From assembly GCA_018398765.1 (NCBI GenBank), contig JAHBMJ010001693.1, positions 4,284-27,287 on the forward strand: a stretch of 23,004 bases of DNA, in the 5' to 3' direction. Positions 1-9,574 of the stretch are shown here, piece after piece (positions within the stretch are counted from its first letter, which is position 1; each line of letters opens with the position of its first letter). Below the pieces are notes generated by a model. It was not told the origin of the DNA. It was given only the letters and a program-made list of their open reading frames with translations, and did not search any database. The translations under genes and the position numbers were made by a program. The DNA comes from Chromera velia. Its lineage: Eukaryota; Sar; Chromeraceae.

Positions 1-105
1 CATACACACACATATCTCGATTCACACACGACAGACCGTTCCCTGACTGTCGCCTCTGTCTTCTGTGAATGGACTGGTTGGTCCTCTTGACGCTGACTGA
101 CTGAC

Positions 106-298
106 CTTGAATGTCGACATCCACGGTCTTGCCAGGATTGAAATCCCAACTCAACCCAAAAGAGAGAGAGGCTTCACTGGGCACAGTGAGGTCATTGCTC
201 GCGTCCAGAAGAGGGGCAGAGGGAGCAAGGGCGGAGGGGGCACTGCCTCCTACTTGTTGCGCGCTGTTTGAGTAAGGGGGCGGCAAGTCGGGGTTCAT
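106..298 (-). CDS. First exon of a TerD-like protein gene, partial at left edge
   Basis: Reading the minus strand from the ATG at 298-296 gives 64 open codons, then a splice donor (G|GTCAGT, intron from 105 leftwards, phase 1). The protein begins MNPDLPPPYSNSAQQ, an Ala/Pro/Ser-rich leader with a PPPY motif at residues 6-9. It then reads DLTVPSEASLSFGLSWDFNP and GKTVDVDIQ. The segment GLSWD...G...DVD resembles the N-terminal strand region of TerD-family domains (GLxWD...DLD), calcium-binding stress proteins of bacteria and some protists. The rest of the domain would lie in exons beyond the window. The exon is too short to stand out as an ORF, but start, codon pattern and donor agree, and the donor GTCAGT matches those of the neighbouring divergent gene. 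Exon confidence is good; the TerD name is tentative because only about 30 diagnostic residues are visible. Confidence 0.55.
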
Positions 299-997
299 TT
301 TTGCGCTGCGAAATCGAAAATCTACAAACAGTGATCGAAGGTGAGACGAGACGGGATCCACAAATTGACTCCCGACAATTCAGCCTAGACTTCACTTTGT
401 GATCGGAATCGTCACGAAAGCCCCTGCAACGATCTACGTAGCATGCAATGCCACACTGCGGCCACAGCTTTGTCTGACAACTCGTGGAACTTTCGTTGTT
501 CGAAGAACTTAATTGGACTATCTTTGCAGTGACTGACCGCAGAGAGAGCTCTGCTCGAGTACGCTCGAGGCGACGCACCGCCGACGCGATCGAAGCCATG
601 CATGCATGCAATTGCATGCATGCATGCATCCATGCAGGCCGGCCGGCGCGCATGCCGCGCGCGCACATGCATGCCGCCGAGCCCTTATAATTCCGCGAGC
701 TCCGCGCTCACTTCACACAGAAGCACTCTGAATTAATTCAATGCATGACTTCCATCAGTACTTCGTCACTGAGAATCATCTACAGACTGGTCGGTTCGTA
801 CGTCACGTCACGCTAAAATAAATCAGCACAAAAGCCAGCAACTGTGGAGACAAGTCTGCCCTCGCCCAAATGAAGTTCTATGAGACATGGCCTTTTCGTG
901 TTGCTTTGTGTTGCTCTGCTGGCCACTGTTGCTGAATTGTTGAGTTGTTCAGGTCAGGCAGGCAGGGGCTGCAGCTTCCCCTCGCTGTAGACTCCTG
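299..997. promoter_or_regulatory. Divergent intergenic region between the TerD-like and coiled-coil genes
   Basis: This 699-bp stretch separates two start codons that point away from each other, so it should hold both promoters. It contains a dense run of TGCATGC/GCATGC motifs at about 597-672, including a perfect palindrome, then CCCTTATAATTCC at about 680-692, which could serve as a core element. TGCATGCA is a known ApiAP2 site in apicomplexans; a regulatory role here is inference. No coding exon could be supported inside, although an upstream noncoding exon of the plus-strand gene cannot be excluded. Confidence 0.45.
597..626. repeat. 30-bp perfect palindrome of TGCA units
   Basis: The sequence is CATGCATGCATGCAA followed by its exact reverse complement, centred between 611 and 612. 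The TGCA repetition continues to about 636 and is followed by a GC-rich GGCCGGCCGGCGCGCATGCC stretch. It could extrude as a cruciform, or simply be overlapping palindromic protein-binding octamers. Confidence 0.85.
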
Positions 998-1973
998 ATG
1001 AAAAAGCTTGCAGTTCCAGCCTTGAATTTAGAGGGTGTGGGTGGAGGAGAAGGCGGGAGCTCGGGGAAGAAAGAGAAGACCTGTAGGTTCCTCACGCCCC
1101 CCGTTCTGTCAGAGTCGAATTCGTCTGACCTTTGTGCGGACCCGCCGGAAAGAACACGAAAGCAGAGACAAGAGTCCCGAAACCACGCCCAAAGCTCTCT
1201 GCATCTCTCCACGCATTCACATGGAGATGAAGCAGCGAGCTCTTCGAAAGGACTGATGAGTCCGAAAAGCAGACAAGGTCAGCAAAATGCCTCCCACACA
1301 CATACATACATATATCAGGATATAGAAAGTTCCCTGGAGACAATGAAACAGACTACAGATGAGAAAACTGCAAATTGAGATTTTCTAGGCTGTGTGCCAT
1401 GTTTTCCTTGCAGATACGAATGTGTTTGAAAGTCACGAGGGACTCCCAAGGGAATCGAAGGACTTCGGAGAGATTGTTGATGAATTGATGTGTCTGTTTA
1501 ATGTAGACTCTCCCTCCGAGATTTTAGACATCGCGCATAGACTCATCGATCCCGGGTCCCCCAAGGCATCCGGGGGGGTGCTTCACGGTCGGCCCTTTCC
1601 TCTCTCCTCTTCTTCCTCTTCCTCGGGTCGTGCTGCGAGTCCTCTGAGGGATTCGTTGGGGGAGGAGAGACGTCGGAGGGCATCGGAGGAAATTCACTCT
1701 CTAGAGGTTGCACTCTCATATGAGAAGAGGGCGGCAGAGAAGGCAACGGCAGAGAACGTACAGCTGAGGAAAGTAATAGAGAATTTGTCACAGAGGTTGG
1801 AGGACTCCCACTCAGAGCTCGACACAGCAAGACGACACCACCTGAAGGAAATTGCCAACAGAGATCTCTTCCTCGTCAGTCTGCATGGCAGCAGGAGGTT
1901 TTTTTCGCATTGGCGTTTCGTCTCCTCCGTCCTCTTGCTCTCTCTCGCGCTCTCTCTTTCTTTTTGTTTGTTG

Positions 1974-2010
<37 letters not shown>

Positions 2011-3998
2011 GAGGGAGGGAGGGAGGGAGGGAGGGAGGGAGGAAGCGAACGAGGGAGAGGGTGACAGTTTCAGTTTGTGAGGGAGCCCGATGTTGTGGAA
2101 ATGAGAAAAGACGGGAAGGCGGCAGTCAGGGAAGGACGCGTGTCTGCCTATCTCCGGAGGTGCCTGTCCGCCTGCCTGTTTGCCTCCCTCTGTTTTTTTT
2201 TCTAGCTGTGAACCTCACGCCCTTCTTGCTCTCTTGTTTCGAATATGTACGCATATCTCTTTCTGTCTGGGTTTCTCCGCCGAAATCCTCGGATGGCCTG
2301 TTTCGAACCACGTTGGTGAGTAGACTGGGAGATTGCACCTTGCGGGCACAACGCGACAGAATTAGACTTCAAGTTCATATTTTTCCTTCCTCCTGCAGAA
2401 TTCTGCCCGAGAGCGCCCGTCCAGCCTCCAACGAAGCGTCTCCTTTTCCAACAGCCACACGGCTGCAGTGGAGGCTCTAGGGAGACGGGTGTCGGTGTCC
2501 GGGTCTTACAGGAGAGACTCGGGGGGTCAGGGAGGGCCTCTGTTGTCTCCCGGGGCTCTGGGAATGGGAACGGGGCGAAGCCCAAGAAGTCCCCGGTACT
2601 CGGCTGCAAAAGTGAAAATACTGGAGGCCAGGGTGAGTAAGGGAGGGAGGGACAACTTCACGGAGGGCGGCAAGAGACGTGCATGCGTCTTTCAGGCTGC
2701 TTCCTGCTTCTTGTCTCCAATATCCATCCCTCTTTTCTCCCTCTTTCTTTCTTTCCTCTCGATCTGCTTCTCTGTTGATCATGTCTGCTTGAATCAATCG
2801 CGGGGTGTCACAACTACATCCCCTGAATGCAAGCATCTATTTGTGCAGGTGATGTGCTTGGAATTGGAGCTTTCCCACAAGGAGGAAGAACTCGAGAAGC
2901 TTGTCTCCGAGGTCGACAACATGCAGGCTTTGCTGGTTGGTTCGTCTTCGTGTGTAGGCACCTGTCTGTCTGTCTGTCTGTCTGTCTGTACGTCTGCCCG
3001 TCCATCTGTTTGTCTGTCTGTCTGTCTGTCTGCCTGTCTGTCTGTCTGTAGTTTCTGTCTATCTGTGTAAGTGCTTTTTGGCTCGAGCGTCAAACGGTTG
3101 GATTATGTCTCCGTAGACTACTTGAAGTCGTTGAATGTCAAAAAGAAGCCGGTTAGAGTGGTTCAAAGGAGAGTCAAATGTACATTGTATCGAAAAGCCT
3201 CCCACTGAACGCATCAGAACCTGATTGCGTATACCTTTTGAATGGCTGCAGAAGGAAGAGCGGCAGGGACGGCTGACACCCCAGAGAGATGACCTAGACC
3301 TAGAGTCCCCTAGTCGCGTTGGGGGGGGAGGGATGGGCATAGGATTTTTGAGTGAGCAGAGGAAGTCTTCAGTCAGCAGCCTGGCTGGCATGAGTTTGCA
3401 GGGCCTGTTGGAATTAGAGCACAAGATTGCGACGTCCCGGGAGAGGAGAAGCTCAGCCGCCTCAGTCGGATCGAGCAGAGTGGAAATAAGAAGGGGCAGG
3501 CCAGTGAGATGCAGGTCTTCTTGTATTAGTAGGGGGGGAAGGGGGAGAACTGAAAGTAGAGATTCAGAGGAAGAGGAAGGTTCGTGTGTTGTCGTGAGGT
3601 CTCTGGAGGAGTTGGCGGTGTCCGGCGAGTCTTCTGTCTCACCTGAGGAGTTACCCTTAGCTGAGCATGAGCATGAATGGGAGGAGACGACCCAAGAAAG
3701 CCCATGTAGCATACGGCACCGTCTCAGAACTGTTGTTTGTTCCCAAAAGGGGGCGGGCGGGTATCCTATCAGACGGTTGGTTGGGAGAAGAAGAGTGGGA
3801 GTAGGAGATGATTGTAGAGAGTCGGACTCTCCCTGTCAGAGGGAGGAAGACGCTGACGAGGTTGATGTTTTGGAAGACCTCCGAGGCTTTGCACCCTTTC
3901 GGCACTTTGGAGGACGCTGCACATTTTCTGTATTTGCTAAGAAAGCCCCAGGGAGCCACGAAATCATCCGTCTTCCGTCGCTGTCTGGAATTGGATAG
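998..3998 (+). CDS. Five-exon gene for a ~602-residue coiled-coil protein
   Basis: Exons are 998-1277, 1414-1874, 2399-2632, 2849-2935 and 3252-3998, with the stop TAG at 3996-3998. All introns are GT-AG (donors GTCAGC, GTCAGT, GTGAGT, GTTGGT; pyrimidine-rich acceptors ending GCAG). The first is phase 1 and the others phase 0, and the joined frame is open for 603 codons. Residues 1-93 are Ser/Lys-rich. Residues 112-140 (GEIVDELMCLFNVDSPSEIL...) are a short acidic/hydrophobic helix region. Residues ~177-246 are a strong coiled coil (SLEVALSYEKRAAEK, VQLRKVIENLSQRLEDS), continued at ~326-360 (CLELELSHKEEELEKLVSEV). Exon 3 is Ser/Arg-rich with SPRSPRY. The C-terminus has acidic Ser/Glu clusters and basic runs. 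This suggests a structural scaffold or cytoskeletal protein, but I recognise no family. The frame is open upstream of 998 to 944, so the true start could lie in an earlier exon. The end of exon 5 is less certain than the middle exons. Confidence 0.7.
1926..2043 (+). repeat. Compound microsatellite in intron 2
   Basis: Within intron 2 (1875-2398) a long CT-rich tract (TCTCTC) is followed by (CA)n near 1995-2009 and then (GGGA)n near 2011-2043. These low-complexity tracts keep a long false reading frame open across the intron. Confidence 0.85.
2960..3051 (+). repeat. (TGTC)n microsatellite in intron 4
   Basis: About 90 bp of near-perfect CTGT/TGTC units with a few point interruptions (TACG, CCCG, CATC). 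It sits just after the donor of intron 4 (2936-3251) of the coiled-coil gene. The repetitive Cys/Leu/Ser reading frames are by-products. Confidence 0.9.
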
Positions 3999-6281
3999 AT
4001 GAGAAGATTGATCCGTGAATTGACGAAGCACCGTGACAGTCGCATAGACTACTAGTAGTAATAGAACCTGTCATAATCTGTTATTTAAATGATTGTGTTG
4101 CTACCTAGGTTCCTACCCTAGTTCTTATTTCAATCAGTTCTTAAATCCTTTATTTCCTTCATTTACTATTAGACTCATAATTAAAGTGACCCAAGTGCCG
4201 TTAATTTTAAAACTTTTTACCTTGAACAAAGTGTTACCTTATATTTAAAATGGTTTAATTACGTATAAGATAGGGCACGATCATACGATCGAATAGGAGG
4301 GGATTTACATTTGGGGTCACCCCGTAGTCTACTGCTGGGGCTCGACTTGCACCATTGAGAGGGTAACTGAGGGTTCAAGTTGTAGGCTAACCTCTCATGC
4401 TTAAGAATCAGAACGTGATTCAGAAGTTAAGATTGAAGTCTATATTTTGAAGTAATTAAATTTTTATAGGTAGGTACGTCCCAGTAGGTTTAACTAGGTT
4501 ATTGATAGCTAGCCAGAAAGGATTTTAAATGATCTTAATATTATGAAGATTGAACTTTGAAAGGTTTTAAACTACGTACATTATTTTTAGCGTTATTTAG
4601 TAGTAGGTTCAAGTTAGAGCAACCTGTGTTGGCGCTAGCTAGGACACAGCTAGTAGCTCCTGTATCACTCCCTGATGTCTGGGAGTGGAGAAAGGCTAGA
4701 GAGAGTGTCTGTTACTGGAAGCTGGTGGAGGAGACGGCTACGTGTCAGCTAGCTATTTGAGCAGATCTGGGCTGCCAGAGCGGCCCAGAAGTTGTATAAG
4801 CTAGCAGAAGGAAGCAAACTATAGCTAGGTGTCTGTACGGATGCTTTTCATACGTCCGATTATATGAGAAGTGGATAAGGAGTCAACCAAAAGCTTGGCA
4901 AAGGGCTTTGGGGTCAAAGAGTTCGAAGGTGCAGACTGAAAGTTTAATTCTATTAGTATCGGATCCTCTTAGCAGATCTTCTAAGTGTCGCGGTAAGATT
5001 TTCAATTTTGAGTTGTCAAAAGACTTTCTGAATTTAAGTCTTCCAAAAGTCTTTCAATTTTGAATTTCTGTGAAAAGCCGCGGTAAAAATGAGCACGTGG
5101 ACTATCGCATAATCGGCTAAGCTTAATTTCTACACGTGGCTCACCGCGCATCAAACTTAATTACAGTGGAATAAGAGTTTGGGAGCCGCGATCATATGCA
5201 CGCCACCGCCTAGGAGCCACGTGCCATGCCGCCGCAATCTAAGCCACAATTCGCACGCACGTACCCTACCGCACGCCGGCCAGTTAGATTTTCCAGGGCC
5301 GCGCCGATCGCACGCCTGCGGCTCCCAATTAGATCACAGCAAAGTCCAAGTTCAAGTTTAACGCTAGGCTTTTAAAGATACTTAAAATTCTAATAGTTAG
5401 TCTAGTAGTTAGTAGTAATTAAGTTTTTAGACTAAATTTCAGCTAGGTTTTCAGTCATTTTCAGTAAACTAGGCAAAGTAATTCAATTAATTTTAGCTAA
5501 AAATTATAATACGAAAAGAAAATAACTTGAAACCTAAAAATAAACTTTGAAATAAGCTGTCAATGAACTTTAAATCTAGCTTAAAATTTAATTAAAGTTT
5601 TGAATTGAAGCGCCCATGCATGCAGTTAACGCTGGTAAACCTCTTTATCAAAGTTTTTGAGTTTTTGCTCTAATTCATAAGATGCGCAGTGTCTAGCTCT
5701 TCATACCCTAGTTCATACCTAGATTCACACCCAGGTTTATATAGGATCCTAGTACAGGATTATACTACCTTTTTTTTTAGGCACCTTCTGCCGAAAAGTA
5801 GGTTTTATCCGAACCTTTCATGTTTTCTAGCATGTTCTGTATCTTTTGCATCTAGCCGTGCAGCAGATCGAGGCTGCTATAGAGAGGCTGACAGGTGTTC
5901 TAGCGCGAGCGTTCCATCAATCCAGAGTTCTTCGCCCCAACTTTGAAGCATGAACATGCATACCAGTGCACAGTCCTATAACGCCCGGATGCTACTGCCT
6001 GTTGACACTTTGAGGAGTAACGTCTTTCGTTGCGCCGTGTCGCAATCACACCGTCCGTTCCTGTCACCGTTCTTGAAACTGTGTTACGTCAGATTGACTG
6101 CCTTTGAAACTGATTTCCTTTCTTCAAACGACTGTTTTATTTAATTACGTCACTCTTTTTATTTGTTGTCATCCTGACCCTCTTTTCTACCGTCCAGTCC
6201 ATCAAACGATAAGTTGCTTCACTAATATCGCTGTGTTCATTTGTGGTCAACCTGGTCTTTTTCTGTCCCCATTCAACGCCT
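3999..6281. other. AT-rich intergenic stretch without a convincing gene
   Basis: From the stop of the coiled-coil gene to the stop of the minus-strand gene at 6282 the two genes converge, so both 3' ends should lie here. Composition is strongly AT-rich, with many TTAAA/AATTA runs and short internal duplications, for example AAAAGACTTTC and AAAAGTCTTTC around 5019-5061 and CACGTGG near 5094 and 5133. Open frames are short, lack splice-supported extensions and show no domain. A GC-rich island lies at 5179-5328. The high AT content and echoing short motifs could be an old decayed transposon, but I see no terminal repeats that define one. Confidence 0.5.
5179..5328. repeat. GC-rich island bounded by an 11-bp inverted repeat
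   Basis: TTGGGAGCCGC at 5179-5189 is the exact reverse complement of GCGGCTCCCAA at 5318-5328. The 128 bp between them are rich in GCACGC and GCCGC motifs, with repeated CGCACGC. The island stands out sharply against AT-rich DNA on both sides. It may be a small insertion or the seed of a structured transcript; the function is unknown. Confidence 0.6.
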
Positions 6282-7866
6282 CTACAGCCCCTTGGCGATC
6301 TGGAAGAGACCCACAAGCACCGCCACCCCGATTGTCAGGCCAATCGCAGCAATCACACACGCAACTACCTTGGCAATCACCCCTCCGAATATGAACAGGG
6401 CAATGCCCCCCACAAGCAAAGTGGCTGCCGTATACCCAACAACCTTCGTGCCCTTCGCAATGTTGTGGTACCCTTTCTGAAGCAGCGCAGGTGTCTGCAT
6501 CTGTACTACCTGCTCATCAAATTTCTGCAGGAAAAACGATGCGTCCCCTTCCTCATCCTCCTTCACGCCTGCCGGTGCCATCTTGAACACCTCAGATTTT
6601 GCAGTATCGACCGGGCAAGTGTCGAAGTTTTCGCCCCCCGGTGCCTCCTCGATGAGTGTTTCGAACGAAGGCCCCGCATCTGCATGGTCCACCACTGCGG
6701 GGTTCATCATCCAGATGGCCAACTTCGGAGAGACCAAAGCAAGGAGCATGAAGTCTTTGTTCAACACATCCTGCAAAGAAAAAAAAGGGAGGGGAATCCC
6801 ATCCAATGCTCCAGACCAGGAATCTTCCAGAGTTCTAGCTGCGGCACCCAATTGGAAGGAAGGGGGAAAACTTGAAAGTAGAGTGCCTCTCGTTCTCTTT
6901 CGGTTCACGTGTAAGAAGAGGCAGGGTAATGTCCAAATGAATGCTACAAAAAAAACAGATAAAGTGCTCAGGCTTCCATTCCAGCCAATCATCCAAGGCC
7001 GTACGTGAAGAAATCAAATAGGTCGATCGGGCGACTCTGACAGCCTAGACGGTCCATTAGAAAAATGTCGAGTTTAGACAGTAAGGATTAATAGGCAAAA
7101 AAACATCAACCAAAGACCTCATACATCTCTTGCATGATCTAACATATGTCTTTGACTTTAGATCCAATCTGAGAGCGGTCTGTGTATTCGAACGTGCATA
7201 TATACAGACGGTCTGGCAGTGCAAAAGCCGAACCCACCGACCATTTTATTCATGTTCTTGTTTATTGGCGTATCTGCCTTCATCCTTCTACAGAGACCGA
7301 TCTGCCTGACTTTCCTTTGCTGTGCATACACTTCTGCGATGGTAAGTGACGTGAGGTGTGCAACGCACTTGTTGACTCCTCCGGCACTCACAGCCCCCAT
7401 GAGGGCCTCAACCTTGTCTCCGATCGCATACTGCTTCTTCATGTATACATGGCCTTGTAGGCGGGGTTATTCTCGAGCTCTACAGCTTTCTTCTCGTTCC
7501 AGGTGATGGCAGCGATGTTGTAGACGTGCCCGAAAAGGTCCATTGATTTGTCGACGGCGTCATCGCATGCATGCACAGGCGGGTGACTGGCTTCTTTCTT
7601 CTGCTGTTTCTCTGATAGCTGTGTCAGGGCGAGGCCCTGTACTGCTCCTCGGAGGGTGGATAATCGGAGAGACATTGGAGCAGAGGAGATGAGGGAGATC
7701 TGCAGCGAGCGGGACAAGCAGTCGGACAGTCAGAAATTGATGTGCAACATTTGCACGCATGCAGGTATACGCATGCATGCGCTCTGTTGCTCGTCACAGT
7801 CGACTATAGGCAGAGACTAACCTGCAGACTTCCAGCAACAAAGGCGAAAATTGAGAGAAGCTTCAT
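6282..7866 (-). CDS. Three-exon gene: signal-peptide protein with hydrophobic C-terminus (frameshifted copy)
   Basis: Minus-strand exons are 7866-7822, 7699-7392 and 6770-6282 (stop TAG at 6284-6282). Exon 1 encodes MKLLSIFAFVAGSLQ, a short positive start and hydrophobic core typical of a signal peptide, and ends at CAG|GTTAGT. Exon 2 starts after GCTGCAG and includes TQLSEKQQKKEASHPP, MDLFGHVYNIAAITW and KKQYAIGDKVEALMGA. Near 7436-7442 the frame breaks: the upstream frame stops at a TGA just after ATGTATACA, while the clear continuation is in another frame, consistent with an extra TA dinucleotide. The donor is probably GTGAGT at 7391-7386, although GTTGAG a little upstream is also possible. 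Exon 3 follows CTTTTTTTTCTTTGCAG and encodes an acidic middle (KEDEEGDASFF) and a C-terminal ~50-residue hydrophobic stretch with two membrane-spanning-like segments (ATLLVGGIALFIFGG, VIAAIGLTIGVAVLVGL). Without the frameshift the protein would be about 279 residues. I recognise no family. It is probably secretory or membrane-bound. Confidence 0.6.
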
Positions 7867-8211
7867 TTTTTCATGAAGAAATTGTGCCTTGTGGTGTTCC
7901 CAGAGCAGTAAGCAGATTTTTGCAACACTCACAGTTTCTAAACCTCACAGTTTGACTGTAGTCTCGATCTGCAAACGGATGTATGCGAGACGGAGATATG
8001 CATGTGACCAAAAGTGTCTGTCTTCCTGATTCGACACACCAGTAATTAACAGGAACAGAGAGAAGACTGAGTGGTGCAGGCTGCATGATCGAAGTAGCTA
8101 TAGCATATATGCAATTTAAAATTTTTGAATCAAAAACCGTCTCTGACACATACATGCATGCATGCATGCATACAAAAAAAAAAAAACAATTATTAATAAT
8201 TTAAAAAAATG
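7867..8211 (-). promoter_or_regulatory. Upstream region of the signal-peptide gene with a TGCA cluster
   Basis: This 345-bp stretch lies upstream of the minus-strand ATG at 7866. It contains a (TGCA)n run at about 8153-8171, giving overlapping TGCATGCA octamers ~290 bp before the start codon. The cluster in the divergent promoter at the left of the window lies at a similar distance from its starts. It is followed by a 13-nt A run and an AT-rich stretch. No gene is seen in it. Confidence 0.4.
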
Positions 8212-8478
8212 CATTTAAGCTTTTATCGTCACCTTATGTCGTTCATATATAAGTCCGTTTAGAGGAGGGCCCGCTAGATATATAGAGGTATAGGATCACG
8301 TCTTGCCGAAGGGTTGGCCCCGACAAGCCGTAGGGAAGGCTAAGCTGTGCTTTAGCTCTTTTTTAAGCGTCATCGTCCAAAAGGGATCCTAGGGTGGACA
8401 ATGCATGCAGGAAAGGCTAAGCTGTGCTTTAGCTCTTTCTTAAGCGTCATCGTCCAAAAGGGATCCTAGACGGCTCCC
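8212..8478 (+). repeat. Dispersed repeat block B, copy 1, with internal duplication
   Basis: The block starts CATTTAAGCTTTTATCG and ends CCTAGACGGCTCCC. It includes a stretch with GGGCCCGCTAGATATATAG and GCCGAAGGGTTGGCCCC. A ~58-bp module (GGCTAAGCTGTGCTTTAGCTC ... AAAAGGGATCCTAG) is present twice in tandem, at ~8336-8391 and ~8412-8469. Each module can form a GCTAA/TTAGC hairpin. No coding capacity is seen. The block recurs 648 bp downstream. Confidence 0.85.
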
Positions 8479-8666
8479 ACTGCACCATCCATGGAAATAT
8501 CCCTATTGCTCTGAGTTCCCCCCCGTCAACCCCGTGCCAACCAAGACGGAATAGTCCTTCCCCAGTTGCCTGAGTTCACTATCCGACTAGTCAGCCTGAC
8601 ATTGTTGCTAAGGCTTCCAATTGGAGAAAACAGAGTACACAAAGAAACAAATGCAGTAGGTAGGTA

Positions 8667-8862
8667 GGTGTCCGTTCGTTTTTACCGACTGTTTCACAGA
8701 TGGTCTTTCAGATTCTCTTCTCTCACTGCTCTTGCTGTTGCTTCTGCTAGAATGTATCTTTTTTGCTGAAATATTGTTTGGAAACGGTGAGTAGCGGCGA
8801 TATGCGGCGACAACGCTCAAACGCTCGGCTAAAGGCTCTGCAGGCGCCGCCATGCCTTCCAT
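8667..8862 (+). repeat. Dispersed 196-bp repeat, left copy
   Basis: This segment matches 20876-21071 in the same orientation and at the same length, with mostly transition differences. Both copies start GGTGTC and end GCCTTCCAT. The minus-strand reading frame is open in both copies (MEG.A.PAEPLA.RLS...), but the two peptides differ at many positions, so there is no sign of protein-level constraint. The left copy directly abuts block B copy 2. The unmatched stretch 8479-8666 before it holds no gene that I can see. Confidence 0.85.
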
Positions 8863-9067
8863 TTAAGCTTTTATCGTCGCCTTATATCGTTCATATATGA
8901 GTCTTTTTAGAGGAGGGCCCGCTAAATGTATAGAGATATAGGATTACATCTTGCCGAAGGGGTGGCCCCAACAAGCTGTAGGGTGGTCGATGCGTGCAGG
9001 AAAGGCTAAGCTGTGCTTTAGCTCTTTCTTAAGCATCATCGTCCAAAAAGGATCCTAGACGGCTCCC
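8860..9067 (+). repeat. Dispersed repeat block B, copy 2
   Basis: This copy has the same start (CATTTAAGC) and end (CCTAGACGGCTCCC) as copy 1 at 8212-8478, but only one of the tandem ~58-bp modules. Differences from copy 1 are mainly transitions. The B-unique-R200-B order suggests a partial duplication, or two insertions of one family. Confidence 0.85.
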
Positions 9068-9239
9068 TGTCTGAAAAGCGGGCCCAATCTGATAGGAAAG
9101 CAAACAAGTTGCCTAAAAATATTCATATATTTAATTTAGAAAGGTGGCTGCTTGGTGACCAGAGTGTCTGGTAGGGAAATGAATAATGAAATATACAAAG
9201 CAGTACACTGATGACCAAATAGTCTGCAAAAAGAACAAT

Positions 9240-9475
9240 GCATAGGGGCACGAGTCAGAGCGAATATGTAAATAGGCATAAGTCAGAAAGGATGTGCACA
9301 AGAGCATAAGTCAGAAAAAATGTGCGCAGAGACATGAGTGAGAGAGAATGTATACGCAGAGGCACGAGTCAGAGTGAATATGTAAGGGGAGAAGTCTGTT
9401 CATCCACTGGCTGCTTACCTAGAGAGAATTCTTTATATTCCTTTGCAATGACCGAATGAATACGCAGAAAGAGGA
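9240..9475 (+). repeat. Satellite remnants left of the nested transposons
   Basis: Positions ~9245-9390 are degenerate ~30-bp units of the type GCACGAGTCAGAGAGAATGT, the same family as the array at 19690-20480. Positions ~9417-9475 (GAGAGAATTCTTTATATTCC, then GCAATGACCGAATGAATACG) belong to the ~47-bp family found at 16635-17990. The second array is cut at 9475 by the transposon and resumes on its far side. Confidence 0.8.
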
Positions 9476-9574
9476 CCCTATCAAATTGAGACAAATGGGA
9501 CAAGAAAATGGTTAAAAATTAACCATTTAGGTCTCAATTTTAATTTTTGGTACACCTCAATTTCATGAGAAATA
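9476..9574 (+). repeat. Left terminal inverted repeat, outer part
   Basis: These 99 bp match the reverse complement of about 16534-16632 with a few transitions (for example AACCATTT against AACTATTT). The repeat is interrupted after 9574 by the retroelement and continues at 15043. Confidence 0.85.

Noticed and set aside
1248-1268. CTGATGAGTCCGAAA, resembling the hammerhead ribozyme core
   Set aside because: Only four bases separate the two conserved boxes, so stem II cannot form. The site lies inside a coding exon, and no matching stems I and III are evident.
1875-2480. Long frame continuing past 1874 in the coiled-coil gene
   Set aside because: It is held open by CT, CA and GGGA repeats. 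A GTCAGT donor and CTGCAG acceptor with matching phase define an intron from 1875 to 2398.
4320-4400. GGGTTCAAGTT resembling a pol III B box
   Set aside because: No matching A box, no cloverleaf and no terminator; not a tRNA or a recognisable SINE.
5689-6144. Short plus-strand frames (64-85 codons)
   Set aside because: Non-ATG or weak starts, low-complexity Ser-rich start, no splice support; probably 3' flank of the converging genes.
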